DNA of 64,000 nt from Macquaria australasica (Eukaryota; Chordata; Actinopteri; Centrarchiformes; Percichthyidae): positions 744,001-808,000 of the forward strand of contig SEMN01000203.1 of assembly GCA_005408345.1 (NCBI GenBank). Reading direction: 5' to 3'. The translations under genes and the position numbers were made by a program. Shown in pieces: positions 1 to 10,759 of the stretch. The notes under the pieces are model-generated. The model saw only the letters and a list, made by a program, of their open reading frames with translations. It was not told the DNA's origin and ran no database searches. Each line of letters begins with the position of its first letter. Position 1 is the stretch's first letter.

Positions 1-119
1 ACCGTTAGACAATTCGACCAGTGTTTCTTTTTTTTTTTTTGAGGACTACTGAGGCCTCTAGGGTGCTCTGATACCTAATGTATTTGGTGCAGATCAAACA
101 AAGTCTTCAAAGGTTCATT

Positions 120-600
120 TTGGCTGGTATGAACACAAACCTATCATAAGTTAAAAGGAAACTCCGGTATTTTTAAACCTGGGCCCTATTTTTACAAATT
201 TGGGGGTCGAAAATATCCAAAAGGTACAAAACATTTTGGAATTGGTCCAGTAGATCACCTCCACCAGCATTGCAGCAATGGGCTGCAATGGCTGCAACTT
301 AACCCTTGCGGGCAATTGCACCCGCGAAAAGTTCGTCCACTAAAGGTGCTTGTTTTTGCCACTGACAGACTCAGACTGTTATTCTAAGTGTCTGACAACA
401 TTATGGAAAGGATCCCTACAGAGAAAACTGTATAATAAAGCAGTTAAAGAGGAAGATCCTTTTGTCTTCCTGCAACAATGCAACCTCTTGTGAAATTTCA
501 GAGCGAGACTTTTACTTGAGCGAGACTCTCTGAAAAAAAGGATTTTCCTCTTTAACAAACACAACAAAACGTTTTTTTATTTGTTGTGTTGGGAGAAATT
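120..600 (+). repeat. Dispersed foldback repeat, copy A
   Basis: This stretch matches 20450-20990. Shared blocks include ttgcgggcaattgc, gcttgtttttgccactgac and aacattatggaaaggatccc. Inside it an inverted pair of about 20 bp (444-463 and 535-555, core AGGAAGATCCTTTT against AAAAGGATTTTCCT) encloses a ~70-base interior. That interior appears reverse-complemented in copy B. It looks like a non-autonomous terminal-inverted-repeat element. The family is not identified and I see no credible reading frame. Confidence 0.6.
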
Positions 601-954
601 TTATATACTGTCTATAAGAAATGCTGTCTATAACAAATTCTTATTTCTTTGTGCCTTGTACAACTATGACTACCACTGTACAGTAAGTGGGAGTCCACAT
701 CGCTCACAGATGCCACCTTGTGGTTGTTGGTGTTAATAATTAAAATGCAAATTAAAGTGCTCCACTGCTAGTACTGTGGTAATGAGCCACTCGGGGCTGT
801 CACTGTTTCTGGTGCAGAGTGGCAGAATAAAATGAGAGATTACTGTATCATTGACCTGACCTGTCAATGTCACATTAAAATTGACTCGTGTATTTTTATC
901 ATTAAAGGATGTATATATCTTTCCTAGGCTGATAAATACAAGTAACTTAATCTC
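600..954. other. Unassigned AT-rich intergenic stretch
   Basis: I see no gene, exon or recognisable element in this stretch. Confidence 0.4.
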
Positions 955-1180
955 TTATCTCTAGCAGGCTGGAATATTGTAAAGCTGTTCTGTCTGGTGT
1001 GTGTAAGAAAGCTGTTGATCGAATGCAGCTTGAACACAATGCAGTGGCATGTGTTTTGACAGAGACCAGAAGAGAGCCCAGATTACTTTCATTTTCAAAT
1101 CTTTGCATTGGTTACTTGTCTGCCTCAGAATACATTTTAAGATCATTTTATTGTCTTTTCAAAGTTGAAGGTTCAAGGTT
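955..1180 (+). pseudogene. LINE reverse transcriptase C-terminal scrap
   Basis: The plus-strand translation resembles the region just after the RT core of CR1/L2-group LINEs: SRLEYCKAVLSGV, then an N-A-V-A stretch followed by T-E-T-R-R-E-P. The equivalent in the L2 copies of this window is SRLDYCNS followed by NAAARLLTR. It is 5'-truncated and is cut off where Rex1-like tail sequence on the other strand begins. It is a dead fragment. Confidence 0.5.
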
Positions 1181-1640
1181 AATTTATTTGTCATATAACA
1201 ACCCATGGTTGCACAATGAAATGAAAGTTGTAGTCCTCTTCACGCTACACACAGAACATATACAAATATTTAAAATTAGAATAGAATAAAAATAAAAACA
1301 AAATACAGGGTTACTTAGTGGTAGCTAGTTAGGTACTGGTATAGTATGGCAAAAACCAGCATAACAGAAAGTTCCATGTCATTTATTTATGGTGGAGTGC
1401 AGAGGATAAGGTGGAGTTGAGGCGTCTAACAGCCTGAGGAAAGAAGCTGCTCTGTAGTCTGGTGAAACGGCAGCAGATACTTCTGTATCGCTTGGCAGAC
1501 AGCAGCAGGGTAAACAGGCTGGGACTGGGGTGGGTATTGTCTTCTTGTATCCTTTGGGCTCTGCACCTCACCTCACTGATATCACTGATGCTCGATAGAT
1601 GGATACCAATGACGTTCTGGGCAGTTTTAATCATCCACTA
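1165..1640 (-). mobile_element. Rex1-like LINE, 3' end
   Basis: The 3' end on the minus strand lies in the tract around 1180-1300 (tttatttgtcatataacaac, cccatggttgcacaatgaaa). Coding remains run from 1634 to 1383. The translation has the same order of motifs as the Rex1 pieces near 13.4 and 43.9 kb: TAQNVIG, then HPSPSLFTLL, then an arginine-rich stretch and SSFFPQAVRRLNS. It is heavily 5'-truncated and not functional. Confidence 0.6.
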
Positions 1641-2027
1641 CAGAGCCCTCTGGTCCTGGGCCGTGCACATCCCATGCCAGTTTGTAATGTTTCCAGACAG
1701 GATGTTTTCTATTGATGCTTTGTAAAAGTTAACAAGAACTTGGCAACTTGGATCGTTTGACTGAGGTGAGTGCAGATCGAAAGGTGATTGTCTGAGTTAG
1801 CTTGCTGGGGAAAAAAGAAAACAAACTTGACTCCCCAGGTGTAGTTACCCTTCAAGTGTCGGACTTCATTGAGACACTTTGGCAGCTAAAGACATGAATA
1901 GTCGCATGCCAAACATAAACTCATGAATATGGTGCTCGACCAGGGGAACTGCTATGGAGTTTGTTGCTTACAGCGGGTTCGGCCCAGCTGGGAGTACATC
2001 TCATCCCTACGGCCTTTGCCTAGGTTG
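1641..2027. other. Possible extension of the Rex1 piece, then unassigned
   Basis: The first ~180 bases may continue the Rex1 fragment on the minus strand, but the frame is lost. Nothing else is recognisable. Confidence 0.3.
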
Positions 2028-2345
2028 TAACCAATAGCAAAGCCCGTTAGAGGGCAGAGCACGTACGACAGAAATATGAATTACCTGGTGTAACGCCAAT
2101 TCTATGAGTATGTGCGAGGCCCTCTAACTCCCGACCCCAGCTGCTAAGTTCTTCAAGGGAGACGAGCACACTACCTATACACCAGGGTTTTTATAGGGTA
2201 GTGTGCTACTCCCCGCTTGGGCGGTGAGTACATGGACTTTTACTCAGGTGCCGAGGCAGAGCCTCGAGGGGATAAACCAATAGCGAAGCCTGTTAGAGGG
2301 CCTCACACATACTCATAGAACTGGAGTTATACCAGGCAACTTCTA
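2028..2345. mobile_element. MITE-like element with nested inverted repeats
   Basis: An outer inverted pair of ~46 bp (2083-2128 and 2292-2337) shares TCTATGAGTATGTG and GAGGCCCTCTAAC with few mismatches. Between the arms lies a perfect 11-bp hairpin, AGCACACTACC at 2165-2175 with GGTAGTGTGCT at 2197-2207. A direct repeat, accaatagc(a/g)aagcc, precedes both halves at ~2030 and ~2277. No reading frame is present. It is most likely a non-autonomous foldback transposon. The family and exact ends are unknown. Confidence 0.6.
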
Positions 2346-2389
2346 TCTATCCCACACTGATCACATACACATACATTTCGATTTGGCCT

Positions 2390-2815
2390 CCACACACGTG
2401 GAGATGAAATTTAAAGCTCCCGCTTCACGTGCTCTTTTATTCTGGCCTAACACGTGTGTTCTTGCCCATGCATGCGCAGAACACACAGGCAGAACAAAGA
2501 AACACACACACACACACATTCTTTCTGGTGCGCACCGACATGCGTGCACTCATTCACACGCACACACACTTCTTTTGTTTTAGTTAAGTACATGTTTTAG
2601 TTAGATTACTTCTTGTGTGTTTTACCTTTTATTATTTTTTGATAAATAAATGTTTGTGAATATACATTCTGGTCTACCGTATTTAATGTACAAGAGTGAA
2701 TTTTGCTAACCTCTACTATTCAGAACTCCAAAACCCTTCAACCTTTACTACAGTATTGATATGGTTATTTTGGTTGTAGTTATTAATTTAATTATTAATC
2801 AAAGTTCCATCCATC
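2390..2815 (+). repeat. Dispersed repeat, copy A, with CA microsatellite
   Basis: This matches 52725-52886 plus 54001-54165, where the second copy is split by a hAT insertion. Shared blocks include gtgttcttgcccatgca, gaatatacattctggtct and actccaaaacccttcaac. A short (CA)n run lies at about 2500-2520. No coding potential is credible. Copy A ends where the RTE-like LINE tail starts. Confidence 0.65.
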
Positions 2816-3056
2816 CATTTTCTTCTGCTTATCCGGGGCCGGGTCGCGGTGGTAGCAGGCTAAGCAGGGTTGTCCAGACGTCCCTCTCCCTGGCAATGCT
2901 TTCCTGCTCCTCCTGGGGGGACCCCAAGTCGTTCCCAGGCCAGATGACATATATAATCCTTCCAGCATGTTCTGGGCCTCCTACCAGTTGGATGTGCCCG
3001 GAAGGCCTCTAAAGTGAGGCATCCAGGAGGCATCCTAATCAGATGCCCGAACCACC

Positions 3057-4683
3057 TCAATTGGCTCCTTTCGATGCAAGGAGCAGCGGCTCTACTCCGA
3101 GCTCCCTCCGGATGTCCAAACCCCCTACCCTATCTCTAAGGGTGAGCCCAGCCACCCTGCGGAGGAAACTCATTTCGGCCGCTTGTTTCCAAGATCTCAT
3201 TCTTTCGGTTACTACCCAAAGCTCATGACCATAGGTGAGGGTTGGAATGTAGATCGACTGGTGAATCGAAAACTTTGCCTTCTGGCTCAGCTCCCTCTTC
3301 ACCACCACGGTCCGGTACAACGCCCGCATTACTGCTGATGCTGCACCGATCCGCCTGTCCATCTCACGCTCCATTTTACCATCACTCATGAACAAGACCC
3401 CCCGAACTCCTTCGTCTGGGGCAGTAACTCACCTCCAACCCAAAGGGGGCAATCCGCCCTTTTTCGGCAGAGAACCATTGCCTCAGACTTGGAGGTGCTG
3501 ACACTCATCCCAGCCGCTTCACACTCGGCTGCAAACTGCTCTAGTGCATGCTGAAGGTCACAGCCCAATGAAGCCAACAGAACCACATCATCTGCAAAGA
3601 ACAGATGAAATTCTGAGGCCACCAAACCAGACACTCTCCTCCCCCCGGCTGCGCCTTGAGATAATGTCCATGAATATTACAAACAGAATCAGTGACAAGG
3701 GGCAGCACTGGCGGAGTCCAACACCCACTGACAACGTGTTTGACTTTGTGCCGAGAATGCGGACACAGCTCTCGTTTTGATTATATAGGGACCGGATGGT
3801 TTGTAGCAGCGACCCCAGTACCCCATATTCCCGCCGTACACCCTACAGGACATGGTCGAAAGCCTTCTCCAAGTCGACAAAACACATGTAGACTGGATGG
3901 ACAAACTCCCATAAACCCTCCAGCAGCCCTACAAGGGTAAAGAGCTGGTCCACTGTGCCACGGCCAGGACGGAATCCGCATTGCTCCTCCTGGATCCGAG
4001 GTTCGACAATTGGTCAGAGTCTCCTTTCCAGCACCCTGGAATAAACTTTCCCGGGGAGGTGATACCCCGGTAATTGCAGCGCACACTCCAGTCCCCCTTT
4101 TTGAAGATGGGAACTACCACCCCGGTCTGCCACTCCACAGGCACTGTCCCCGACCTCCATGCGACACTGAAGAGGTGTGTCAGCCAAGACAGCCCGACCA
4201 TGTCCAGAGCCTTCAGCATCTCAGGGCGAATCTCATCCACACCTTGGCGCCTTGCCACTGAGGAGCTTTTTGACTACCTCGGAGACTTCTGCCAGGGATA
4301 TGGGTGAGTCTTCCCCTGAGTCTTCAAACTCTGCCTCCTCCACAGAGGACATGTTAGTTGGGTTCAGGAGTTCCTCAAAGTGCTCTTTCCACCGCTCGAC
4401 AACATCCCCAGTCCGGGTCAGCAGCTCTCCTCCCCTGCTGAGCACAGTCTGGGCCAAGCTGCTTTCCATTCCTGAGTTGTCTAACCGTTTGCCAGAACTT
4501 CCTTGAGGCCAACCGAAAGTCCTTCTCCATAGCCACCCCAAAATCCTCCCACACCTGGGTTTTTGCTTCAGTGACCACCGAGGCCGCAGCCCTTTTGGCC
4601 TCCCGGTACCTGTCTGCTGCTTCAGGAGACCTCTGGGCTAGCCAAGCCCGAAAAGCCTCCTTCAGCTTGACTGCTTCCTTCAC
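3057..4683 (-). pseudogene. Reverse transcriptase region of the RTE-like LINE
   Basis: The minus-strand frames give successive RT blocks. GVDEIRPEMLKALD and VVVPIFKKGDWS (4258-4090) are the fingers region. FADDVVLLAS (near 3590) is the polymerase active site with the two aspartates. Then come EAAGMSVSTSKSE, LTYGHELWVV and AEMSFLRRVAGL (3395-3060) from the thumb and C terminus. The palm block upstream of FADD is spread over other frames near 3700-3950. This is a multi-frame relic with no intact ORF. It is in the expected order downstream of the endonuclease at 4686-5583. Confidence 0.75.
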
Positions 4684-4685
4684 CG

Positions 4686-5583
4686 TCAGTGTCCACCAGC
4701 AGGTTCACAGACGACCTTCTGACCACAGTTCCTAGCAGCCACCTCAGCAATGGAGGCTTTGAACATGGCCCACTCTGATTCCATGTCCCCAACTTCCCCC
4801 AGGATGCACAAGAAATTCTTCCGGAGGTGGGAGTTGAAGATCATGCGGACAGGAGCCTCCACCAGACGTTCCCAGTTCAGCCTCACTACACGTTTGGGTT
4901 TGCCAGGTCTGTCCGGCAGCCGTCCCCACCATCTTATCCAACTCACCACCAGGTGGTGATCAGTTGACAGCTCTGCCCCTCTCTTCACCCGAGTGTCCAA
5001 GACATACAGCCGCAGATCTGATGATACGACCACAAAGTCGATCATCGACCTGCGGCCTAAGGTGTTCTGGTACCAAGTACACTTATGATCCACTCGAACA
5101 TGGTGTTCGTTATGGCCAGTCCATGGCTAGCACAGAAGTCCAACAACAAAGCACTGCTCAGGTTTCGATTGGGGAGGCCATTCCTGCCAATTACCCCCCT
5201 CCAGGTTTCACCATCATTGTCCACATGGGCGTTGAAGTCCCCCAGCAGAACTATGGAGTCTCCAGGTGGTATCCCTTCCAGGACACCACCCAGCAACTCC
5301 AAGAAGGCCGAGTACTCCGAACTGCTGTTTGGCGCCTCTGGTCCTGGGCAACTCCAGAAAAGAAGAGAGTCCAGCCCCTCTCCAGGAGTTTGGGTCCGGA
5401 TCCAGAGCTATGCGTAGAGGTGAGCCCAACTATATCTAACTGGTACCGCTCCACCTCCCGCACCAGCTTCGGCTCTTTCCCTATCAGAGAGGTGAAATTC
5501 CACATACCTAAAGCCAGTCTGTGACACAGAGGGTCGGCACGTCCAGGTCCCCGCCTTCGCCTGCCGCCCAGCTTGCAACGCAC
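4686..5583 (-). pseudogene. Endonuclease region of the RTE-like LINE
   Basis: An AP-endonuclease (exonuclease III fold) domain is spread over overlapping frames. From the N terminus I see LDIVGLTSTHS (the usual glutamate of the Q/L-E-T motif is not present here), then SIVLLGDFNAHVDND (GDFN, catalytic Asp and Asn), a serine-histidine-rich stretch, RRSMIDFVVVSSD, and STDHHLVVSW (catalytic D-H). In LINEs of this group the domain nicks the target DNA. At least two frame changes between 5583 and 4686 make it a pseudogene. Confidence 0.7.
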
Positions 5584-6426
5584 CCAACCCCGATGCCTAT
5601 ACCTGCAGGTGGTGGGCCCACAAGGGTCAAGGCCCGGCCACTAGACGCTCGCCGTCTAGCTCCCCTCCCGGGTCTGGCTCCGGGGGGGGCCCCGGTTTCC
5701 CTCTTCCTGGCGAGGTCCTCCAGCACTTTCTGGTCCGATTCAATTCAATTCAGTTTTATTTATATAGCGCCATATCATAACAAAGTTATCTCAGGGCACT
5801 TTTTCGAATAGAGCAAGTCTAGACCGACTCTTTATATTTACAGAGACCCAACAGTTCCCACCATGAGCAAGCACTATGTGACAGTGGCAAGGAAAAACTC
5901 CCTTTTAACAGGTAGAAACCTCGAGCAGAACCAGGCTCTGGGTGGGCGGTCATCTGCCTCGACCGGTTGGGTTGAAGGGGGAAGAGGGGAGTGGGAGAGA
6001 GAGAGCAGGAGGAAAGAGAACACACAGCAGCTCAATACAGCATAGATATGGTAATGGCATTGATGTTAACACCAACGGAAACAACACTAAGAGCAACATT
6101 ATAATAGTAATACTAATAACAACAGCAACAACAGCAATAGCATCAGCGGGTGCAGAGCAGGAGCACGGGGGCAGCAGGCAGCAGCAACCACAGACCCAGA
6201 CCTCCACAGCTCCAGAGGCAGAAACACCTGCAGAAAGCAACAGAAGTGGAGGGAGAGAGAGAGAGGAGAGAAAGCACACAACTACGGGAAGAAGTTGAAT
6301 TAATAACAAGCATTGATGGGATATGAGGGCGTACAGATGGAGAGGAAGAGGAGGAGAAAGGAGCTCAGTGCATCTTAGGAAGTCCCCCGGCAGTCTAGGC
6401 CTATAGCAGCATAACTAAGGGGGGGC

Positions 6427-6915
6427 TCAGGGGTCACCTGAGTCAGCCCTACTATAAGCTTTATCAAAGAGGAAAGTCTTAAGCCTACTCTTAAATGTGA
6501 GGAGCTTGTCCGCCTCCCGTACACAAACTAGGATCTGGTTCCACAGGAGAGGAGCTTGATAGCTGAAGGCTCTGGCTCCCATTCTACTTTTAGAGACTCT
6601 AGGAACCACAAGGAACCCTGCATTCTGGGAGCGCAGTGCTCTAGTGGGGTAATAGGGTACTATGAGCTCTTTAAGATATGATGGTGCCTGACCATTTAGG
6701 GCTTTGAAGGTGAGGAGAAGGATTTAAAATTCTATCCTGGATTTTACAGGGAGCCAGTGTAGAGAAGCTAATATTGGAGAAATATGTTCTCTTTTTCTGG
6801 TTCTTGTCAGTAAACGTGCCGCAGCATTCTGAATCAGCTGGAGAGTCTTAAGGGATTTATTGGGGCAGCCTGATAATAGAGTTGCAATAGTCCAGCCTAG
6901 ACGTAACAAATGCAT
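6427..6915 (-). pseudogene. L2-like LINE ORF2 C-terminal domain
   Basis: Two overlapping frames cover the post-RT region: LQLIQNAAARLLTRTRKREH with LASLHWLPVKSRIEF (6915-6724), then GARAFSYQAPLLWNQI and LLTFKSRLKTFLFDKAYS (6609-6427). The same order occurs in copy 6 (58172-58672, plus strand). The region is characteristic of L2/CR1 LINEs. Its exact role is unknown. Frame changes at ~6725 and ~6615 break it. Confidence 0.7.
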
Positions 6916-7978
6916 GGACTAGTTTTTCTGCATCTTTTTGAGATAGGATGTGCCTGATTTTTGCAATGTTACGTAAGTGAAAAAAGGCAGTTCTTGAAGT
7001 TTGTTTAATGTGGGAGTTAAAGGACATATCCTGATCAAAGATAACTCCAAGATTCCTTACGGTTTCGCTGGAGGCCAGGGCAATGCCATCTAGAGAAACT
7101 ATATCTTTAGATAATGTGTTTCGAAGGTGTTCGGGGCCAAGTACAATAACTTCGGTTTTGTCTGAGTTTAACATCAGAAAATTGCAGCTCATCCAGGTTT
7201 TTATGTCCTTAAGGCATGCCTGAAGTTTAGCTAAATGATTGGTTTCATCTGGCTTGATCGATAAATACAATTGGGTATCATCTGCATAACAATGAAAATT
7301 TATGGAGTGCTTCCTAATAATATTGCCTAAAGGAAGCATATACAAGGTAAATAGAATTGGTCCAAGCACAGAACCTTGTGGAACTCCGTGACTAACTTTG
7401 GCGTGCATAGAGGATTCATCATTAACGTGTACAAACTGATATCGATCTGATAAATAGGATTTAAACCAGCTTAGTGCAGTACCTTTAATGCCAATTAAAT
7501 GTTCTAGTCTCTGTAATAGAATGTGATGGTCAATGGTATCGAATGCAGCACTAAGATCTAGTAAGACAAGTACAGAGACAAGTCCTTTGTCTGATGCAAT
7601 TAGAAGGTCATTTGTAACTTTCACCAGTGCTGTCTCTGTGCTATGATGCACTCTAAATCCTGACTGAAAATCCTCAAACAGCTTGTTGTTGTGTAGAAAG
7701 TCACACAACTGATTGGCGACTGCTTTCTCAAGGACCTTAGAGAGAAAAGGAGGGTTAGATATAGGTCTATAATTTGACAAAATCCCTGGATCAAGAGTGG
7801 GCTTTTTAAGAAGAGGCTTAATTACAGCTACTTTAAAGGACTGTGGCACATAGCCTTTTAATAAGGACAGATTGATCATATCTAGTACATAAGTGCTAAC
7901 TAAGGGTAAAATTTCTTTAAGCAGCCTAGTTGGGACGGGGTCTAAGAGACACGTTGATGGCTTAGATGAGGAAATCAT
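6857..7978 (-). pseudogene. L2-like LINE ORF2 reverse transcriptase, long open block
   Basis: This 373-residue uninterrupted RT block shows the canonical motifs: LSNYRPISNPPFLSK, then STETALVKVTNDL, LLDLSAAFDTIDHHIL (motif A, catalytic Asp), SHGVPQGSVLGPILFT (motif B), FHCYADDTQLYLS (motif C, the two catalytic aspartates), MLNSDKTEV (motif D) and NLGVIFDQD (motif E). Gene order and strand agree with the endonuclease at 8834-9535. Upstream (7979-8830) the linker is present but frame-shifted, so ORF2 as a whole is not intact. The block is longer than in any other copy in the window, which suggests this is the youngest copy here. Confidence 0.85.
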
Positions 7979-8833
7979 GGAAGTTAGTTGATTACGGTTG
8001 ATGGGAGAAAAGCAGTCTAAATGTACAGGTTTTACAGTTGTTTCTAAGGTTCCTGTGTTTGAAGATAAGTCAGTACCAACTGAGGGCAGGAGGTGCTGAA
8101 TTTTCTCTAATAGTTAGAATTTTATCTTTAAAGAAGCTCATGAAGTCATTACTACTGAGGTCTATAGGAATACATGGCTCAACAGAGCTGTGACTCTCTG
8201 TCAGCCTGGCTACAGTGCTGAACAGAAACCTGGGGTTGTTCTTATTTTCCTCTATTAATGATGAGTAGTAAGCTGCTCTGGCATTACGGAGGGCCTTCCT
8301 ATAAATTTTAAGACTATCTTGCCAGGCTAAACGTGATTCTTCCAGATTGGTGGAACGCCAATTCCTTTCAAGTTTTCGCGATGTTTGTTTTAATTTGCGG
8401 GTTTGCGGGTTATACCATGGAGCTAACCTCCTCTGTTTTATTATCTTCTTTTTTAGAGGGGCGATAGAGTCGAGTGTTATTCGTAGTGAGCCTGCAGCAC
8501 TATCAACAAGATGATCAATTTGGGAGGGACTAAAGTTAGCATAGGAGTCATCTGTTACATTGAGACATGGAACTGAATTAATGCCGATGGAATCACTTCC
8601 TTAAATTTAGCTACAGCACTATCAGATAGACATCTAGTGTAGGAATGTTTGCCTAATGGCGTGTAGTCCAGTAATAGGAATTCAAAAGTTAATAGAAAAT
8701 GGTCTGATAAAAAAAGAATTCTGTGGAAAGACTATTAGATGTTCAATTTCAATCCCATAAACAAGAACAAGGTCGAGGGTGTGGTTAAAACAGTGAGTGG
8801 GTTTATGTACACTCTGACAGAAGCCAATCGAAT

Positions 8834-9535
8834 CTATAATGAGATAAACGCAGCACTAAGGCTATCATTTTCTACATCCACATGAATATTAAAATCACCT
8901 ACAATAATTATTTTATCTGTTTTAAGGACTAAACCTGATAAGAACTCTGAGAATTCAGATAAAAATTCAGAATACGGTCCAGGAGCTCGGTACACTATAA
9001 CAAATAGAATTGGCTGTAGTGTTTTCCAGGTTGGGTGTGAAAGGCTAAGAACAAGGCTTTCGAACGAGTTATAATTTAATTTAGGTTTAGGTTTGATTAA
9101 TAGGCTTGAGTCGAAGATGGCTGCAACTCCACCTCCTCGGCCTGAGCCTCGAGGAATGTGAGTATTAATGTGACTGGGGGGAGTGGATTCATTTAGGCTA
9201 ACATATTCACCTTGACACAGCCAGGTTTCAGTAAGACAAAATAAATCAATATTATGATCTGATATTAGATCGTTTACTAGAACAGCTTTAGATGAGAGAG
9301 ATCTGATGTTTAAGAGTCCACATTTAATTCTCCTATTTTGTTGTACTGTTGCAGTGGAGGTTTTACTTTTTATTAGGTTTTTATGTGTAACTCTTCTTCT
9401 GTTTACTTTTGATTTAAATAATTCAAGTGGTCTGGGGGCAGACAACCTCTCTGTGGAGTTTAGGGTGGGTAACTGCTCTAATGGAAGCGCAGAGAAGCGT
9501 GTAGGACTGCAACTCTGCCTCCTGGTCTGGACCAC
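8834..9535 (-). pseudogene. L2-like LINE ORF2 endonuclease (APE) domain
   Basis: This 233-residue frame begins about 37 bases after the esterase frame ends. A basic N-terminal segment is followed by the AP-endonuclease fold: GLLNIRSLSSK (Asn motif I), FCLTETWL (catalytic Glu), GRGGGVAAIF, and IIIVGDFNIHVD (Asp/Asn pair). The downstream D-H motif falls in another frame: the sequence breaks near 8834, and around 8690-8720 the plus strand reads tggtctgataaaaaaaga. The endonuclease would nick genomic DNA for target-primed reverse transcription. The frame is lost before RT, so the copy is dead. Confidence 0.75.
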
Positions 9536-9571
9536 AGACTGTATTAAGTCTATGGTCTGAACTCTGAGCTG

Positions 9572-10171
9572 TCATGGCTTTGGGCCACTAATAAATTCGG
9601 CCAGATTTCTAGATATGAGAGCGGCTCCATCCAAAGTGGGATGAATGCCATCTCTCCTAATCAGACCAGGTCTTCTCCAGAAAGTCCGCCAATTATCTAC
9701 AAAGCCCACATCATTACCTGGACACCACCTCGACAACCAGCGGTTGAATGATGACATGCGGCTATACATGTCATCGCTAGTAAGATTAGGCAGGGGCCCA
9801 GAGAAAACTACGGAGTCCGACATTGTTTTTGCATATGTACACACCGACTCAACATTAATTTTCGTGACCTCCGATTGGCGCAATCGGCTGTCATTACCGC
9901 CGACGTGAATAACAATCTTAGCATATTTACGTTTATCCTTAGCCAGCAGTTTTAAATAGGATTGAACGTCGCCCGCTCTGGCCCCTGGGATGCATTTGAC
10001 TATGGTCGCTGGTGTCGCTAATTTCACGTTTCGCAAAATGGAGCTGCCAATAATCAGAGTTGGTTTCTCAGCGGGTGTGTCGCTGAGTGGAGAGAACCTG
10101 TTAGAAACGTGAACGGGTCGGTGGTGAACCGTGGGCTTTGGTTTAGGGCTATGCTTCTTTCGGACAGTCAC
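9572..10171 (-). pseudogene. L2-like LINE ORF1 esterase (SGNH hydrolase) domain
   Basis: This 199-residue frame shows the SGNH hydrolase blocks in order: block I LIIGSSILRNV (nucleophile Ser), block III HVGGNDSR (Gly and Asn of the oxyanion hole), and block V RDGIHPTLDG (Asp and His of the triad). ORF1 esterases are known from CR1 and L2-group LINEs; their role in retrotransposition is unsettled. All catalytic positions are present here. The domain is cut off from its own N-terminal part by a frame change near 10170, and a stop separates it from the endonuclease frame. The catalytic domain is intact but the ORF1 around it is broken. Confidence 0.75.
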
Positions 10172-10439
10172 CCAGCCTCCCGGGCTTCCCGGCTGCTCGG
10201 GAGTTGCCGGGAGACGGCTGGCAGAAGCTGCCTCTGGTCGGCTCGCACCGGCTAGGGGCTGACTGACTCTCCATGGTGCGGAGCCGCGACTCTAACTCAC
10301 TGAGCCTCGCCTCCAACACAGTGAATAAACTACATTTGTTACACGTACCATTATCGCTAAAGGAGGCAGAGGAGTAACTAAACATCTGACACACCGAGCA
10401 AGAGAGAGCAGGAGAGGGAGAAGGAGAGAGAGACGCCAT
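10149..10439 (-). pseudogene. L2-like LINE ORF1, N-terminal zinc/coiled-coil part
   Basis: This 96-residue frame starts with a serine/proline-rich segment. It then has C-S-V-C and, after 17 residues, C-N-K-C: two CxxC pairs suggesting a small zinc ribbon. A heptad-like segment (LFTVLEARLSELESRLRTME) at about residues 39-58 could oligomerise. The frame overlaps the esterase frame just downstream (10171-9572) by 23 bases in a different phase, so a single indel probably split one ORF1. In this LINE group ORF1 products bind nucleic acid with the element RNA. The same N-terminal module is seen in copy 2 at 16785-16447. Confidence 0.65.
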
Positions 10440-10722
10440 CGCTAACTGAGCTAAAGTAGCAACTAACTAGCGTGTAAACAACTGTGGGATTAGCGGAAAG
10501 TCGCTAACAGGAGACAGATATGAGTGCTTAAACAGAGCTAGTGTATCCTTAAATGTATAGCGGGTAATTAACCGCTATAGTAAAGAAAATATCAAAATTA
10601 ACTGGGTTTAGCTGGAGCAGCGAACTTTGCAACCACTAACACAGAAACACCGGTAACCGGAAATGAGACAATACGTTCACCTGAGCACGTCAGCACGTCC
10701 AAGATCAGTAGTGGATGCCCAG

Positions 10723-10757
10723 TGACCGCATGCATTAGTATTCAATGCATGCGGTCA
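10723..10757. repeat. Perfect 14-bp palindrome
   Basis: TGACCGCATGCATT at 10723-10736 pairs perfectly with AATGCATGCGGTCA at 10744-10757 across a 7-base spacer. It sits just beyond the 5' end of L2 copy 1. It could be part of the element leader or of the target DNA. Confidence 0.8.
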
Positions 10758-10759
10758 TT

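Larger units (their letters stand above)
2812..5738 (-). mobile_element. RTE-like (Expander-type?) LINE, nearly full length
   Basis: Read on the minus strand this is one APE-type LINE. Its 5' part lies near 5726, an endonuclease at 5583-4686, a connector and RT at 4683-3386, and a C-terminal part ending near 2860. The 3' end is a short ATCC-type tail (tccatccatccattttcttc) beginning at ~2812. The element is split over many frames by indels and stops, so it is inactive. I place it in the RTE-like group from the motif set. The name Expander is only a guess. Confidence 0.75.
5739..10700 (-). mobile_element. L2/Maui-like LINE, copy 1 (nearly full length)
   Basis: This is a single ~5-kb minus-strand LINE. 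Order from the 5' end: an untranslated leader (~10700-10440), an esterase-type ORF1 (10439-9572), an endonuclease (9535-8834), a linker, reverse transcriptase (7978-6857), a C-terminal domain (6915-6427), and a ~650-base 3' UTR. It ends in an ATTGA-type repeat (ttcaattcaattcag at 5739 on the plus strand). At least five further copies or pieces of the same family lie in the window: 13.1-17.0, 29.8-30.1, 42.4-43.4, 56.8-57.2 and 58.2-59.4 kb. ORF2 is broken between endonuclease and RT, so this copy is inactive, but the RT block is unusually well preserved. Confidence 0.85.

Noticed and set aside
4964..5524. 186-codon plus-strand open frame
   Set aside because: It is antisense to the endonuclease of the RTE-like LINE, whose motifs are on the minus strand.
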